Assembly (NCBI GenBank): GCA_947650875.1
Contig: CANSXE010000012.1
Coordinates: 1 to 37,294, forward strand
From: an uncultured Bacillota bacterium
GTDB lineage: Bacteria; Bacillota; Clostridia; Oscillospirales; Oscillospiraceae
DNA: 37,294 nucleotides
Direction: 5' to 3'
In this document: positions 8,600 to 16,856 of the stretch, in pieces
Layout: each line of letters begins with the position of its first letter
Position numbering within the stretch: the stretch's first letter is position 1
The notes under the pieces: model-generated
Database searches by the model: none
Told to the model about the DNA's origin: nothing
What the model saw: only the letters and a program-made list of their open reading frames with translations
Translations under genes and position numbers: made by a program

Positions 8600-9745
8600 T
8601 CAGCCCAGATTGGCAAAATATTGCAGCACCACGCCGCCGGCCACCACCGAGGCGATCTGCCCGGACACATTGGCGGCAATGGCGTGCATCAGCAGATGGT
8701 TCTGGCTGTCGGCCTCCTGGCCCAGCTTCTCGATGACCCGGGAGGACATGGGGAAGGCCGAGATGCCCGCCGCGCCCACCATGGGATTGATTTTGTTGTT
8801 CGGGGTGAAGATATTCAGCACCTTGACGAACAGCACACCCACCACCGAATCCAGCACGAAGGCCACCAGACCCAGGCCCATAATCATGAAGGTCTCGGGC
8901 CGGACGAACTGATCCGCCTTCATGGAGAAGGAGATGGTGATGCCCAGCAGCAGGGTAATCAGGTTGGCCAGGTCGTTCTGGGCGGTGTTGGACAGGGTGG
9001 ACAGCACACCGCACTCCCGGATCAGGTTGCCGAACATGAGGAAGCCCACCAGCGCCACCGAGGCGGGGGCCACCAGCCCAGCGATCACCGTCACCACAAT
9101 GGGGAAGAAAATCCGCATCCGGCGGGTGACGCCCTGGGGCCGGTAGGGCATTTTCATGGCCCGGTCCTTCTTTGTGGTTACCAGCTTGATGGCGAAGGGC
9201 TGGATGATGGGCACCAGGGCCATATAGGAGTAGGCCGCCACGGCGATGGCCCCTCTATAGTCGGAGTGCAGTACCTGGGAGACCAAAATAGATGTGGGGC
9301 CGTCCGCCGCGCCGATGATGCCGATGGAGGCAGCATTCTTTAAATCAAAGCCACATAAGACGGCAATAATGATGGTCAAAAAGATGCCCGCCTGGGCGGC
9401 CGCGCCGCACAGGAACAGCTTGGGGTTGGCCAGCAGGGGGCCGAAGTCGATCATGGCCCCGATGCCGATGAACAGCAGCAGGGGCATGGCCTCGCTGGCC
9501 TCGATTCCCACCTCAAAGAGCCACTGTATAATCCCCGGGGTCTCCCCTATTCCGGCGCTGAACTGGTTTACCACCCCGGACAGGGGCAGGTTTACCAGGA
9601 TGGCCCCGAAGCCCATGGGCATGAGCAGGGCGGGCTCGAAGCCCTTTTCGATGGCCAGGTAGATCAGCAGCCCGCCGATGACATACATCACCAGCTGCTG
9701 CAGGGTAATGGACAGCAGTCCCTGCCAGAGAAATGAAAAATCCAT
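8600..9745 (-). CDS. Sodium ion-translocating decarboxylase subunit beta (OadB/GcdB/MmdB family)
   Basis: 381 aa polytopic; GAADGPTSILVSQ, LVVTTKKDRAMKMPYRP, AAGISAFPMSSRV motifs. Confidence 0.92.
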   Translation of the reverse strand: MDFSFLWQGLLSITLQQLVMYVIGGLLIYLAIEKGFEPALLMPMGFGAILVNLPLSGVVNQFSAGIGETPGIIQWLFEVGIEASEAMPLLLFIGIGAMIDFGPLLANPKLFLCGAAAQAGIFLTIIIAVLCGFDLKNAASIGIIGAADGPTSILVSQVLHSDYRGAIAVAAYSYMALVPIIQPFAIKLVTTKKDRAMKMPYRPQGVTRRMRIFFPIVVTVIAGLVAPASVALVGFLMFGNLIRECGVLSTLSNTAQNDLANLITLLLGITISFSMKADQFVRPETFMIMGLGLVAFVLDSVVGVLFVKVLNIFTPNNKINPMVGAAGISAFPMSSRVIEKLGQEADSQNHLLMHAIAANVSGQIASVVAGGVVLQYFANLG

Positions 9746-9796
9746 AATTCCCGTACTCCTTTTTTCTTTATCCTTTCCAATTTTGGGGCATCTATC

Positions 9797-9833
9797 AAAA
9801 AAGACCTGCGCTCCGAAATTCGGAACGCAGGTC
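9797..9833 (-). terminator. Intrinsic terminator in the leader of the decarboxylase beta gene
   Basis: Minus strand AGACCTGCGTTCCGAATTTCGGAGCGCAGGTCTTTTTT. Confidence 0.85.
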
Positions 9834-9932
9834 TGGTCATTTCAGGCACAGCCAGAGCGGACTCGCGGCCCGCACATGCTTGTTGACTGGCGCCACGCGC
9901 CGGAAAAGGCGCGCCGACTACTCCCCTTTGTA
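9834..9932 (-). ncRNA. Candidate cation-sensing riboswitch leader (yybP-ykoY-like signature; Na+ class not excluded)
   Basis: Minus strand AAAGGGGAGTAGTCGG, CGCGCC-TTTTCC-GGCGCG stem, GCCAGTCAACA...CTGGC arm, followed by intrinsic terminator and gene. Confidence 0.55.
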
Positions 9933-9938
9933 TGGGGC

Positions 9939-9968
9939 ATGTTATCACATCCCTCGTACCATTGTCAA
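9939..9968 (-). promoter_or_regulatory. Predicted promoter TTGACA-N18-TAACAT driving the riboswitch leader
   Basis: -35 at 9963-9968 (TGTCAA on +), -10 at 9939-9944. Confidence 0.65.
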
Positions 9969-9990
9969 GAGGTTTTCAGGATAAATTTTC

Positions 9991-10878
9991 CTACCGGCTG
10001 TCCATCTCCAAAATCCCATCGACGGCCCCTGTCTCGCAGTTGTACCAAAAGTACCCGGAGTGGTCCTCCCCCACACTGTCCTCGAACGCATAGTAAACCA
10101 GCATGGAGACGCTGTCCGTCCCCCACTGCAAGAACTGGTACTCGATCTCCGGCCAGCCGTCGGGGGTGCTGTAGCCGTATTTGCGCAGTTCCGTCGTCTC
10201 CACTCCCATAGAGAGGTAGGCGTTCAGATTGCTCGATGAATTTCTGTCCAGCCAGCTCAGGGTCAGGCGGTTTTCATCAGCATAGTCCAGGGCCAGAACG
10301 TACTTTCTGCTGTCCGGCGACCACCAAAGGCCCCGATAGGCACAATCCCCGTAGATGACCCGCCACTGCAAGCCGTCCTCCTGTTCCGTAATGACGGAAA
10401 TCTCGTCCTCAAAAGAGAAAGAGCTTCCATTCAGCCGCTTGCTGTACACTGTGGTGCGGCACGTTCCATCAGGGGAAACCACCTCGTCCAGAATAAACAG
10501 CCGTCCGCTCCTCCACAGGAGAACGCCGCCAATGAGCGCGGCCACAGCAAGCACCAGGGCGACGATCAACAAATACTTTTTCTGAACCCCCCGGACCTTG
10601 CGTCTCACTTCGTTCTGAGAGTAGCTGATGATCTCCTTTGCGCTGGCCTCCGCCTCCTGGGGTGCTTCCGCCCGCTCCCCCCGGATAAGCTCCACAATGG
10701 AGACCTCCAAAATTTCCGCCAGCGGCTCCAAAAGGGAGATATCGGGGGCACAGACGCCGCGTTCCCACTTTGACACCGCCCGGTCGGTGATGTGCAGCAG
10801 GTCGGCCAGCTGCTTCTGGGTCATGTCCTTCTCTTTTCGCAGCTGCTTGATGAATCTGCCGGTTGTGATGTTGTCCAT
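9991..10878 (-). CDS. XRE-family HTH transcriptional regulator with TM segment and extracytoplasmic domain
   Basis: RLRKEKDMTQKQLADLLHITDRAVSKWERGVCAPD HTH plus TM LLIVALVLAVAALIGGVLLW; start chosen at MDNITT. Confidence 0.88.
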   Translation of the reverse strand: MDNITTGRFIKQLRKEKDMTQKQLADLLHITDRAVSKWERGVCAPDISLLEPLAEILEVSIVELIRGERAEAPQEAEASAKEIISYSQNEVRRKVRGVQKKYLLIVALVLAVAALIGGVLLWRSGRLFILDEVVSPDGTCRTTVYSKRLNGSSFSFEDEISVITEQEDGLQWRVIYGDCAYRGLWWSPDSRKYVLALDYADENRLTLSWLDRNSSSNLNAYLSMGVETTELRKYGYSTPDGWPEIEYQFLQWGTDSVSMLVYYAFEDSVGEDHSGYFWYNCETGAVDGILEMDSR

Positions 10879-10953
10879 GGAATTTTGCACCTCCTGCCTG
10901 GAATGATACCGCGTCCCAGGCAAAAAGTCACCAAACCAGCGGTTGAGTTGGGC

Positions 10954-11319
10954 TCAGCTCTGGCTCCGGTCCTTCTGGGGCACCATAATCCGCAGGTGGG
11001 ACCCCTCGCCGCACTTGCCCTTCTCGTCGTGGACCTCAATGTCAAACCACATCTTCCGCCGCTCGATCTCCCGCAGGGTGGCGGTGGCGGTCACCTGCAT
11101 CCCCACGGGGGTGGGGGCCAGGTGGCGGATATGGGCCTCCGCGCCCACGGTAGTAACGCCCTCGTCCAGATACGCCTGGGCCAGCTCCAGAGCGCAGGCC
11201 TCCATCAGGGCCAGCATGTTGGGGGTGGACAGGATCTTGGCTCCGGCAGCGCCGATGCGCTTGGCGGTCATGGTGTCGTCCACCGTCCAGGTAAGACTGT
11301 GCTGGGTGGGTTTTTCCAT
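10954..11319 (-). CDS. Hotdog-fold thioesterase family protein (FlK-like)
   Basis: MEKPTQHSLTWTVDDTMTAKRIGAAGAKILSTPNMLALMEACALELAQ...GAEAHIRHLAPTPVG. Confidence 0.83.
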   Translation of the reverse strand: MEKPTQHSLTWTVDDTMTAKRIGAAGAKILSTPNMLALMEACALELAQAYLDEGVTTVGAEAHIRHLAPTPVGMQVTATATLREIERRKMWFDIEVHDEKGKCGEGSHLRIMVPQKDRSQS

Positions 11320-11335
11320 ATTTGTCAGCTCCTTA

Positions 11336-12142
11336 TCATTTCTTCTCATAATAGGCCCGCAGAATGGGCTCCAGCTCCCGCCATTTGATCTCGTACATCT
11401 GGCGGTAGTCCTCCGGGGTGTAGTAGGGCGTGACCAGCCGCTCTTTTCCTCGGTATGTCTCAGTGTAGGGCTTGAACATATCGGAATCCGGGTCCAGGCC
11501 GCGCATCCCGTCCAGCAGCTCCCGGCCCTCCTCCAGGTTCCGCAGGATCACCGAAACGTGAGACAGGCCCTCCTCATTGGGCGGCCTGAAATCGTGGATA
11601 TCCGCCCCGTGCTTGAGAAGCTCGTCCAGCACCGCCTTGAGCATCTCCCGCAGCCGCCGGTTTTCCTCCTTGCTCTCCTCCACATAGTAGCTGGGATAGG
11701 AGCTGCGGGCAAACTCATCGTACTGCTCCAGGGCGTGCTGCCAGGCGGTGAGTCCGTGGGAGGTCTTTGGGTTGGGGTCCATCCCCATGTCCAGCAGGCG
11801 GCGCAGCAGCAGGAAATAGCCGCGGCTCCGCTCCGGGCCAGGGCCGACGGTGTGTCCCGCCCGCAGAAAGCACTGGACGATGGCATCGTACCAGATAGGG
11901 GCGCCGAAATTGTTGCCGTAGGGGTTGATGGCGTCCGCGAAATTCACATCCGCCCCCCGGTCCAGGAGCAGATGGGCCACCTCCAGGTTGTCGCTTTTGA
12001 TGGCCACCATCAGCGGCGACTGACCGTCGTCCTTCTTGGGCGGAGCCTTGGCCAGACAGGAAATCAGGTCCGGTTTTTTGTCCAGAATGGCCGCGACCTC
12101 CTCCAGATTGCCCCGGCGGATCATGGTAAACAGCTTTTTCAT
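11336..12142 (-). CDS. Ankyrin-repeat domain-containing protein
   Basis: MVAIKSDNLEVAHLLLDRGADVNFADAINPYG ankyrin repeats. Confidence 0.85.
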   Translation of the reverse strand: MKKLFTMIRRGNLEEVAAILDKKPDLISCLAKAPPKKDDGQSPLMVAIKSDNLEVAHLLLDRGADVNFADAINPYGNNFGAPIWYDAIVQCFLRAGHTVGPGPERSRGYFLLLRRLLDMGMDPNPKTSHGLTAWQHALEQYDEFARSSYPSYYVEESKEENRRLREMLKAVLDELLKHGADIHDFRPPNEEGLSHVSVILRNLEEGRELLDGMRGLDPDSDMFKPYTETYRGKERLVTPYYTPEDYRQMYEIKWRELEPILRAYYEKK

Positions 12143-12327
12143 GGCAGCTCCTTTTCAAAAACCAGGTCCATCTTCAGAATCAGACCATGTGAGTCCTGCA
12201 AAACCGGAATATTGCCCACATAACGCCAGCCGTCCTCCGCCCGGCAGGCAATAATTTCTTCATAACCCTCAATTTTCAGCTCAAAGAACCCTTTAGCACA
12301 GATACGCTCATACTCATAGGTATACAT
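12139..12327 (-). CDS. DUF4177-like small protein (62 aa)
   Basis: MYTYEYERICAKGFFELKIEGYEEIIACRAEDGWRYVGNIP; start ATG at 12325-12327 preceded by AGGAGAAAT. Confidence 0.65.
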   Translation of the reverse strand: MYTYEYERICAKGFFELKIEGYEEIIACRAEDGWRYVGNIPVLQDSHGLILKMDLVFEKELP

Positions 12328-12352
12328 AATATTTCTCCTCTTTCCTGTCAAC

Positions 12353-12485
12353 GGAATCCCCCCGCCACTTCGTGGCCCTCCCCCCTTTTGCAAGGGGGGC
12401 TTTCTATGCGGAACGCTGCCGTTCTTCTCCAAAGGCCCCCTTGCCAAAGGGGGCTGGCACGGCGAAGCCGTGACTGGGGGATTCC
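12353..12485. repeat. Palindromic MITE/REP-like element, copy 1, with 10-bp terminal inverted repeats GGAATCCCCC/GGGGGATTCC
   Basis: 133 bp; shares ends and internal hairpins with 36600-36745. Confidence 0.85.
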
Positions 12486-12487
12486 GA

Positions 12488-13153
12488 TTACCGGAAGGGC
12501 TTCCCCTCCCCGTCCAGCACATCCCGGCGGTGGAAGGTAACAAAATCGGGGGTGTATTCCGGGTATTCGGCGCAGAAAGCGGCCCGGATCAGGTCGGGAT
12601 TGAGACCGGGGTTCTGAGCGGAGACCACCAGGTCCACCATCATGGTGTCGCTCTGGCACTCAATGCGCCAGCTGCGGACCAGCGGGATGATGTCAACCTC
12701 CGTAAAGCCGGCCTTGGCCTTGTTGGACTTCTTCTTTACCACCAGGCTCTCCTGGCCCAGCAGGGCAGCCATGGCGGGCTCAGTCTCCTGGGGCCGGCCC
12801 TCGGGGTAGTCGAAGGTCATGATGTAGTTAACATAACGCAATTCCTTCAGCTTCCGCTCCGCCGGGTAGCATTGGTGGACCACGATTCCCTCGGGCATGG
12901 CGGCGGTGAGCCGCTCCGGCACCTCCTCATAGCTTGTCCCCTCCAGCAGGCCGAACTCCAGAATCTCGCACTGGCTGGAGAACCCCACCGACAGGGGCAG
13001 GGCGATGGACACAAAGGGGTGGGGATTGAAGCCCTCGGTGTGCTTAATGGGTATCTTCGCCCGGGAAAAGGCCCGCTGAAAGGTGCGCATCAGGTCCAGG
13101 TGAGAGATGTACCGGGCTCGTCCCGTTTTGGTGAACAACAGCCGGTCAGCCAC
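12488..13153 (-). CDS. TIGR03936 family radical SAM-associated protein (DUF2344)
   Basis: VADRLLFTKTGRARYISHLDLMRTFQRAFSRAKIPIKHTEGFNPHP; GTG start overlapping upstream stop. Confidence 0.88.
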   Translation of the reverse strand: MADRLLFTKTGRARYISHLDLMRTFQRAFSRAKIPIKHTEGFNPHPFVSIALPLSVGFSSQCEILEFGLLEGTSYEEVPERLTAAMPEGIVVHQCYPAERKLKELRYVNYIMTFDYPEGRPQETEPAMAALLGQESLVVKKKSNKAKAGFTEVDIIPLVRSWRIECQSDTMMVDLVVSAQNPGLNPDLIRAAFCAEYPEYTPDFVTFHRRDVLDGEGKPFR

Positions 13154-14993
13154 AGGTCCTCCCCCCTTCCAACAGCTTATTGGCCCCGCAGCCCGAGCAG
13201 CGGGTGCGGCAGTCGGGAGTGGTGACCGACTGATAGCACAGCTCCCGCTCCCTCCATAGAAACTCGGCACTCACCCCGGTGGACAGCCGGCTCCAGGGAA
13301 AGACCTCGTCCTGAGGGCGCTCCCGGTGGGCGTAAAAGTTCCCGTCCAGGCCGCAGGCGGCCAGACCGTCCAGCCACCTCTGATAGTCAAAATATTCCGT
13401 CCAGGAGTCCATCTTCCCCCCGTGGGCCCACACCCACTCCAGCACGTCGGCCAGACGGCGGTCCCCCCGGGATAAAATGGCCTCCAGATAGCTGGTCTGG
13501 GGGTCGTGCCAGTTGTAGGTGATGGACTTGTCCCGCTTCAGGGCGTCCCGCAGCAGGTTCACCCGCCGCTGGTACTCCTCCACGGGGATCTGCGCCTCCC
13601 ACTGGAAGGCGGTGTGGGGCTTGGGCACAAACCAGGAGGTAGACACGGTAATCCGCACCCCCCGGGCCTTGTTGGGGGAATATTCCCGCCAGGTGAAGTA
13701 GACCTTCCGGGCCAGGTCAGCGATGCCCAGCACGTCCTCGTCGGTCTCGGTGGGCAGGCCCAGCATGAAGTACAGCTTCACCCCGCTCCACCCCCCAGCG
13801 AAGGCGGTGCGGCAGGACGTGAGCAGGTCCTCCTCCCGGAGATTCTTGTTGATGGCGTCCCGGAGCCGCTGGGTACCCGCCTCGGGGGCGAAGGTGAGAC
13901 CGCCCCGGCGCACCCGCTGGAGCCGCTCCATCAGGCTCATGGAGAAGGTGTCCGCCCGCAGGGAGGGCAGAGACAGGCCGATATCCCGGGGGGCGCAGTA
14001 GTCCAGGAGGTCGTCGCACAGGGGGAGCAGGTCGGGATAGTCGGTGGAGGACAGGGAGGACAGGGTCATCTCCTGATAGCCCGAGTCCTCGCAGGCCGCC
14101 TTTCCGTACTGGGCCAGCAGCTCCGGGCTGCGGGAGCGCACCGGCCGGTAGGCGTAGCCCGCCTGGCAGAACCGGCAGCCCCGGATGCAGCCCCGGAACA
14201 GCTCCAGCATCACCCGGTCGTGGACGATCTCGGTGGAGGGGATAATGGTCTTCACCGGGAAATAGGCCTTGTCGAAGTCCTGGACAATCCGCTTAGTGAC
14301 GGTCTCCGGCGCCCCGCTCCCCGGCTTTATGTCAACCGATTCCAGAGTGCCGTCGGGGCGGTACACCGGCTCGTAGAGGGAGGGCACATAGATGCCCTCA
14401 ATCTTGGCCGCTTCCAGCAGGAATTCCTCTTTGGACCAGCCCTCGTCCCGGGCCTGGCGGTAGAGGTCGATGTACTCCAGGGTGACTTCCTCCCCCTCCC
14501 CCAGGACAAAGAAGTCCACAAAGGGGGCCAAGGGCTCGGGATTGTAGCAGCAGGTCCCCCCCGCCACAATCAGCGGGGAGAAGTCGGTCCGGTCGGCGCT
14601 GCGCAGGGCCAGCCCGGCCAGGTCCAGCATGTTGAGCACGTTGGTATAGGCCATCTCGTAGCCCAGAGAGAAGCCAATGATATCAAACTCAGCAATAGGG
14701 TCGCCGCTCTCCAGCCCATAGAGAAGCAGGCCCTCATGGCGCAGCTGTTCCTCCATATCCCCCCAGGGGGCGAAGCAGCGCTCACACCACACGTCGGGCC
14801 GCTGATTCATCACCCCATAGAGGATACGGCAGCCCAGGTTGGACATGCCGATCTCATATGTGTCGGGAAAGCACAGGGCATATCGGACATCTACCTCCCG
14901 CTTGTCCTTGACCACGGCGTTGTACTCTCCGCCGGTATAGCGGGCCGGCTTCTGCACCTTTGGCAGGATATATTCTAAGGTACGGTTCATCAT
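13146..14993 (-). CDS. TIGR03960 family B12-binding domain-containing radical SAM protein
   Basis: 615 aa; RGCIRGCRFCQAGYAYRPVRSRSPE radical SAM CxxxCxxC. Confidence 0.92.
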   Translation of the reverse strand: MMNRTLEYILPKVQKPARYTGGEYNAVVKDKREVDVRYALCFPDTYEIGMSNLGCRILYGVMNQRPDVWCERCFAPWGDMEEQLRHEGLLLYGLESGDPIAEFDIIGFSLGYEMAYTNVLNMLDLAGLALRSADRTDFSPLIVAGGTCCYNPEPLAPFVDFFVLGEGEEVTLEYIDLYRQARDEGWSKEEFLLEAAKIEGIYVPSLYEPVYRPDGTLESVDIKPGSGAPETVTKRIVQDFDKAYFPVKTIIPSTEIVHDRVMLELFRGCIRGCRFCQAGYAYRPVRSRSPELLAQYGKAACEDSGYQEMTLSSLSSTDYPDLLPLCDDLLDYCAPRDIGLSLPSLRADTFSMSLMERLQRVRRGGLTFAPEAGTQRLRDAINKNLREEDLLTSCRTAFAGGWSGVKLYFMLGLPTETDEDVLGIADLARKVYFTWREYSPNKARGVRITVSTSWFVPKPHTAFQWEAQIPVEEYQRRVNLLRDALKRDKSITYNWHDPQTSYLEAILSRGDRRLADVLEWVWAHGGKMDSWTEYFDYQRWLDGLAACGLDGNFYAHRERPQDEVFPWSRLSTGVSAEFLWRERELCYQSVTTPDCRTRCSGCGANKLLEGGRTCG

Positions 14994-15025
14994 GTTACCC
15001 CCAGATCATAAGTAAAAGACAAAAA

Positions 15026-15643
15026 TTATTGTACCTTTTTCCTGCCCCGCTGGCAAGGCTTATTTTGTTGAAACCAGCAAAAATTTTGACGAAAAGAGAG
15101 AGCAAGCAGCCAAAATGCAACCAGCAGCAGAGTAAAATTCCCCTTGACCCCTGCCAGAAAAAGCCCTGCGGCCAAAGCTCCAACGGTACACAGCCAATCC
15201 AGCCGGCTGCCCAGCCAGTCCGCCGCGCCCAGACCGGCCAGCAGGGCCATGGTACAGTGGAGTGCCCGCCCGCCGTCCAGCCGTCCAACCGGCAGCAGGT
15301 TAAAGACAGCCAGAGCCAGATTCAGACCGGAAAAAACGAGACCCTTTTCAAAATTACAGCATATCATAGTCAGCAGCAGGTTCATCCCCGGTCCTGCCAG
15401 AGCGGATACCCCCTCCTGCCAATAGCCCAACGGACGGTCCAGTATCAGCTCTGCCCCGATTGCTGTAATGCGAATCCCCTTTATAGCTCCGCCCATCAGG
15501 CGGATGACAAAAATATGCCCCAATTCGTGGATACCACAGGCGATCAAGGCCAGCGGCACCAGAAGGGAGCGATCCAGATAATTCAGCCAGGCCACCAGAA
15601 GCAGAAAGCCGCCTGTGACCTCCACCCTGCCCGCCCCTGTCAC
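15026..15643 (-). CDS. spoIVFB: M50 family site-2 metalloprotease, SpoIVFB-like
   Basis: HELGHIFVIRLMGG zinc motif, GRLDGGRALHC NPDG-like motif, directly downstream of M23 gene. Confidence 0.78.
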   Translation of the reverse strand: MTGAGRVEVTGGFLLLVAWLNYLDRSLLVPLALIACGIHELGHIFVIRLMGGAIKGIRITAIGAELILDRPLGYWQEGVSALAGPGMNLLLTMICCNFEKGLVFSGLNLALAVFNLLPVGRLDGGRALHCTMALLAGLGAADWLGSRLDWLCTVGALAAGLFLAGVKGNFTLLLVAFWLLALSFRQNFCWFQQNKPCQRGRKKVQ

Positions 15644-16719
15644 AGCTCCAGAAGCTCCACATAGTAGACGGGATTCAGGTGCATTTTATTGTATTTCAGC
15701 TCCAAATGAAGATGGGGGCCAGTCGCCGAGCCGGAAGAGCCAACCTCAGCTACCTTTTCTCCCAGTGCCACCGCCTGCCCCTTTGAAACTATGATTTTAC
15801 TGCAGTGTGCGTAAAAAGACTTTACACCGTTTCCATGGTCGATTTGCAGATACAGGCCATAGGAGTCATCCTTTCCGACATACTCTACTGTCCCCGCTGC
15901 GAAAGCCCCTATCGGGTCCCCCATCTGCCCTCCGATATCCACGCCGCCATGGAACTGATACCGGCCGTTAATCGGATGGTCCCGGTAGCCGTACTCTGAG
16001 TTGAGATGCCCCAGAACCGGCGTCATAGTCTCCAGTTCCCCCAGGGACAGCTGATCCATGGTATAGTTATCAGGCAGTGCTTCACCGCTGTAGTCCGACA
16101 CCATAATCACCGTTCCCACCGCAGGAATCACAGGAGTTTCCTTCTGAACCGGCGGCTCCGGCTCATCCTGTACCGGGATTGGCTCCGGCGAAATAATTTT
16201 CAAGCCGTATTGTTCCACGTTGGCATAGTGAGCCGTTAGAACCGCACAATCTGCCTTCTGGCTAAAAAAATGCAGCTCCTCACTGCGTATCCCCTTTGAG
16301 GGCGGCAGTGTAATAACTGTCTCTTCCGCCGGCTCGTCCTGCGCTTCAGCACCGAAAACCTCAATACAGAAGTCTCTCAGGTCTGCAAACACAGAGTCAT
16401 TGTTGGCCAGAGAATCCCCCAGCTCCGCCAAAGCCCCTTGAAGGTTGAGGTCTGTGGTGATTAATGTAAGCAGATCATCCCGCACCTGATTGAGTTTCTG
16501 GGGAAAAATTCCCTTCCACAAAGAAATTACCAGAAACAGCGCAAAACAGACCGCCAGCTGTAACAGCCGGACCCGTTCCTGGCTGGGCGCCCCTCTCCGC
16601 CGTTCCCTTGCAGACACGGCGCCATAGCTCCGAACACTCCCTCTCCGTCTTACTGTCTCCTGGCTGTACATACCTGCCCCTCCTTTGCCCGTTTTTTTCA
16701 GCTTATTCTGGAGGTACAT
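15640..16719 (-). CDS. spoIVFA: M23 family peptidase domain protein, SpoIVFA-like
   Basis: GYRDHPINGRYQFHGGVDIGGQMGDPIGAFAAG...HLHLELKYNKMHLNPVYYVE; overlaps the M50 gene (true start may be 16671). Confidence 0.78.
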   Translation of the reverse strand: MYLQNKLKKTGKGGAGMYSQETVRRRGSVRSYGAVSARERRRGAPSQERVRLLQLAVCFALFLVISLWKGIFPQKLNQVRDDLLTLITTDLNLQGALAELGDSLANNDSVFADLRDFCIEVFGAEAQDEPAEETVITLPPSKGIRSEELHFFSQKADCAVLTAHYANVEQYGLKIISPEPIPVQDEPEPPVQKETPVIPAVGTVIMVSDYSGEALPDNYTMDQLSLGELETMTPVLGHLNSEYGYRDHPINGRYQFHGGVDIGGQMGDPIGAFAAGTVEYVGKDDSYGLYLQIDHGNGVKSFYAHCSKIIVSKGQAVALGEKVAEVGSSGSATGPHLHLELKYNKMHLNPVYYVELLEL

Positions 16720-16771
16720 GGAATATTCCTTTCGTATACCGCAGCCGGATTCCTGAATACAAAAAATCTTG

Positions 16772-16808
16772 AAAAGGCGGGGAAACGCAGCTGCATTCCC
16801 CGCCTTTT
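16772..16808 (-). terminator. Intrinsic terminator downstream of guaA
   Basis: AAAAGGCGGGGAA..TTCCCCGCCTTTT. Confidence 0.85.
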
Positions 16809-16856
16809 ATCAAACAATTCAATCGAACATAACCGCATCAGCTAAATAACGGCGTG

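Noticed and set aside
9688-9948. 86-aa minus-strand ORF across the riboswitch-like leader
   Set aside because: Overlaps the structured leader, terminator and N-terminus of the beta subunit; better explained as noncoding
12361-12480. CRISPR-like or riboswitch interpretation of the hairpin-rich region
   Set aside because: Only two related copies far apart, no spacer/repeat periodicity; TIR and nested hairpins fit a MITE/REP-like element
13506-14978. 490-aa plus-strand ORF antisense to the TIGR03960 gene
   Set aside because: Same antisense artefact
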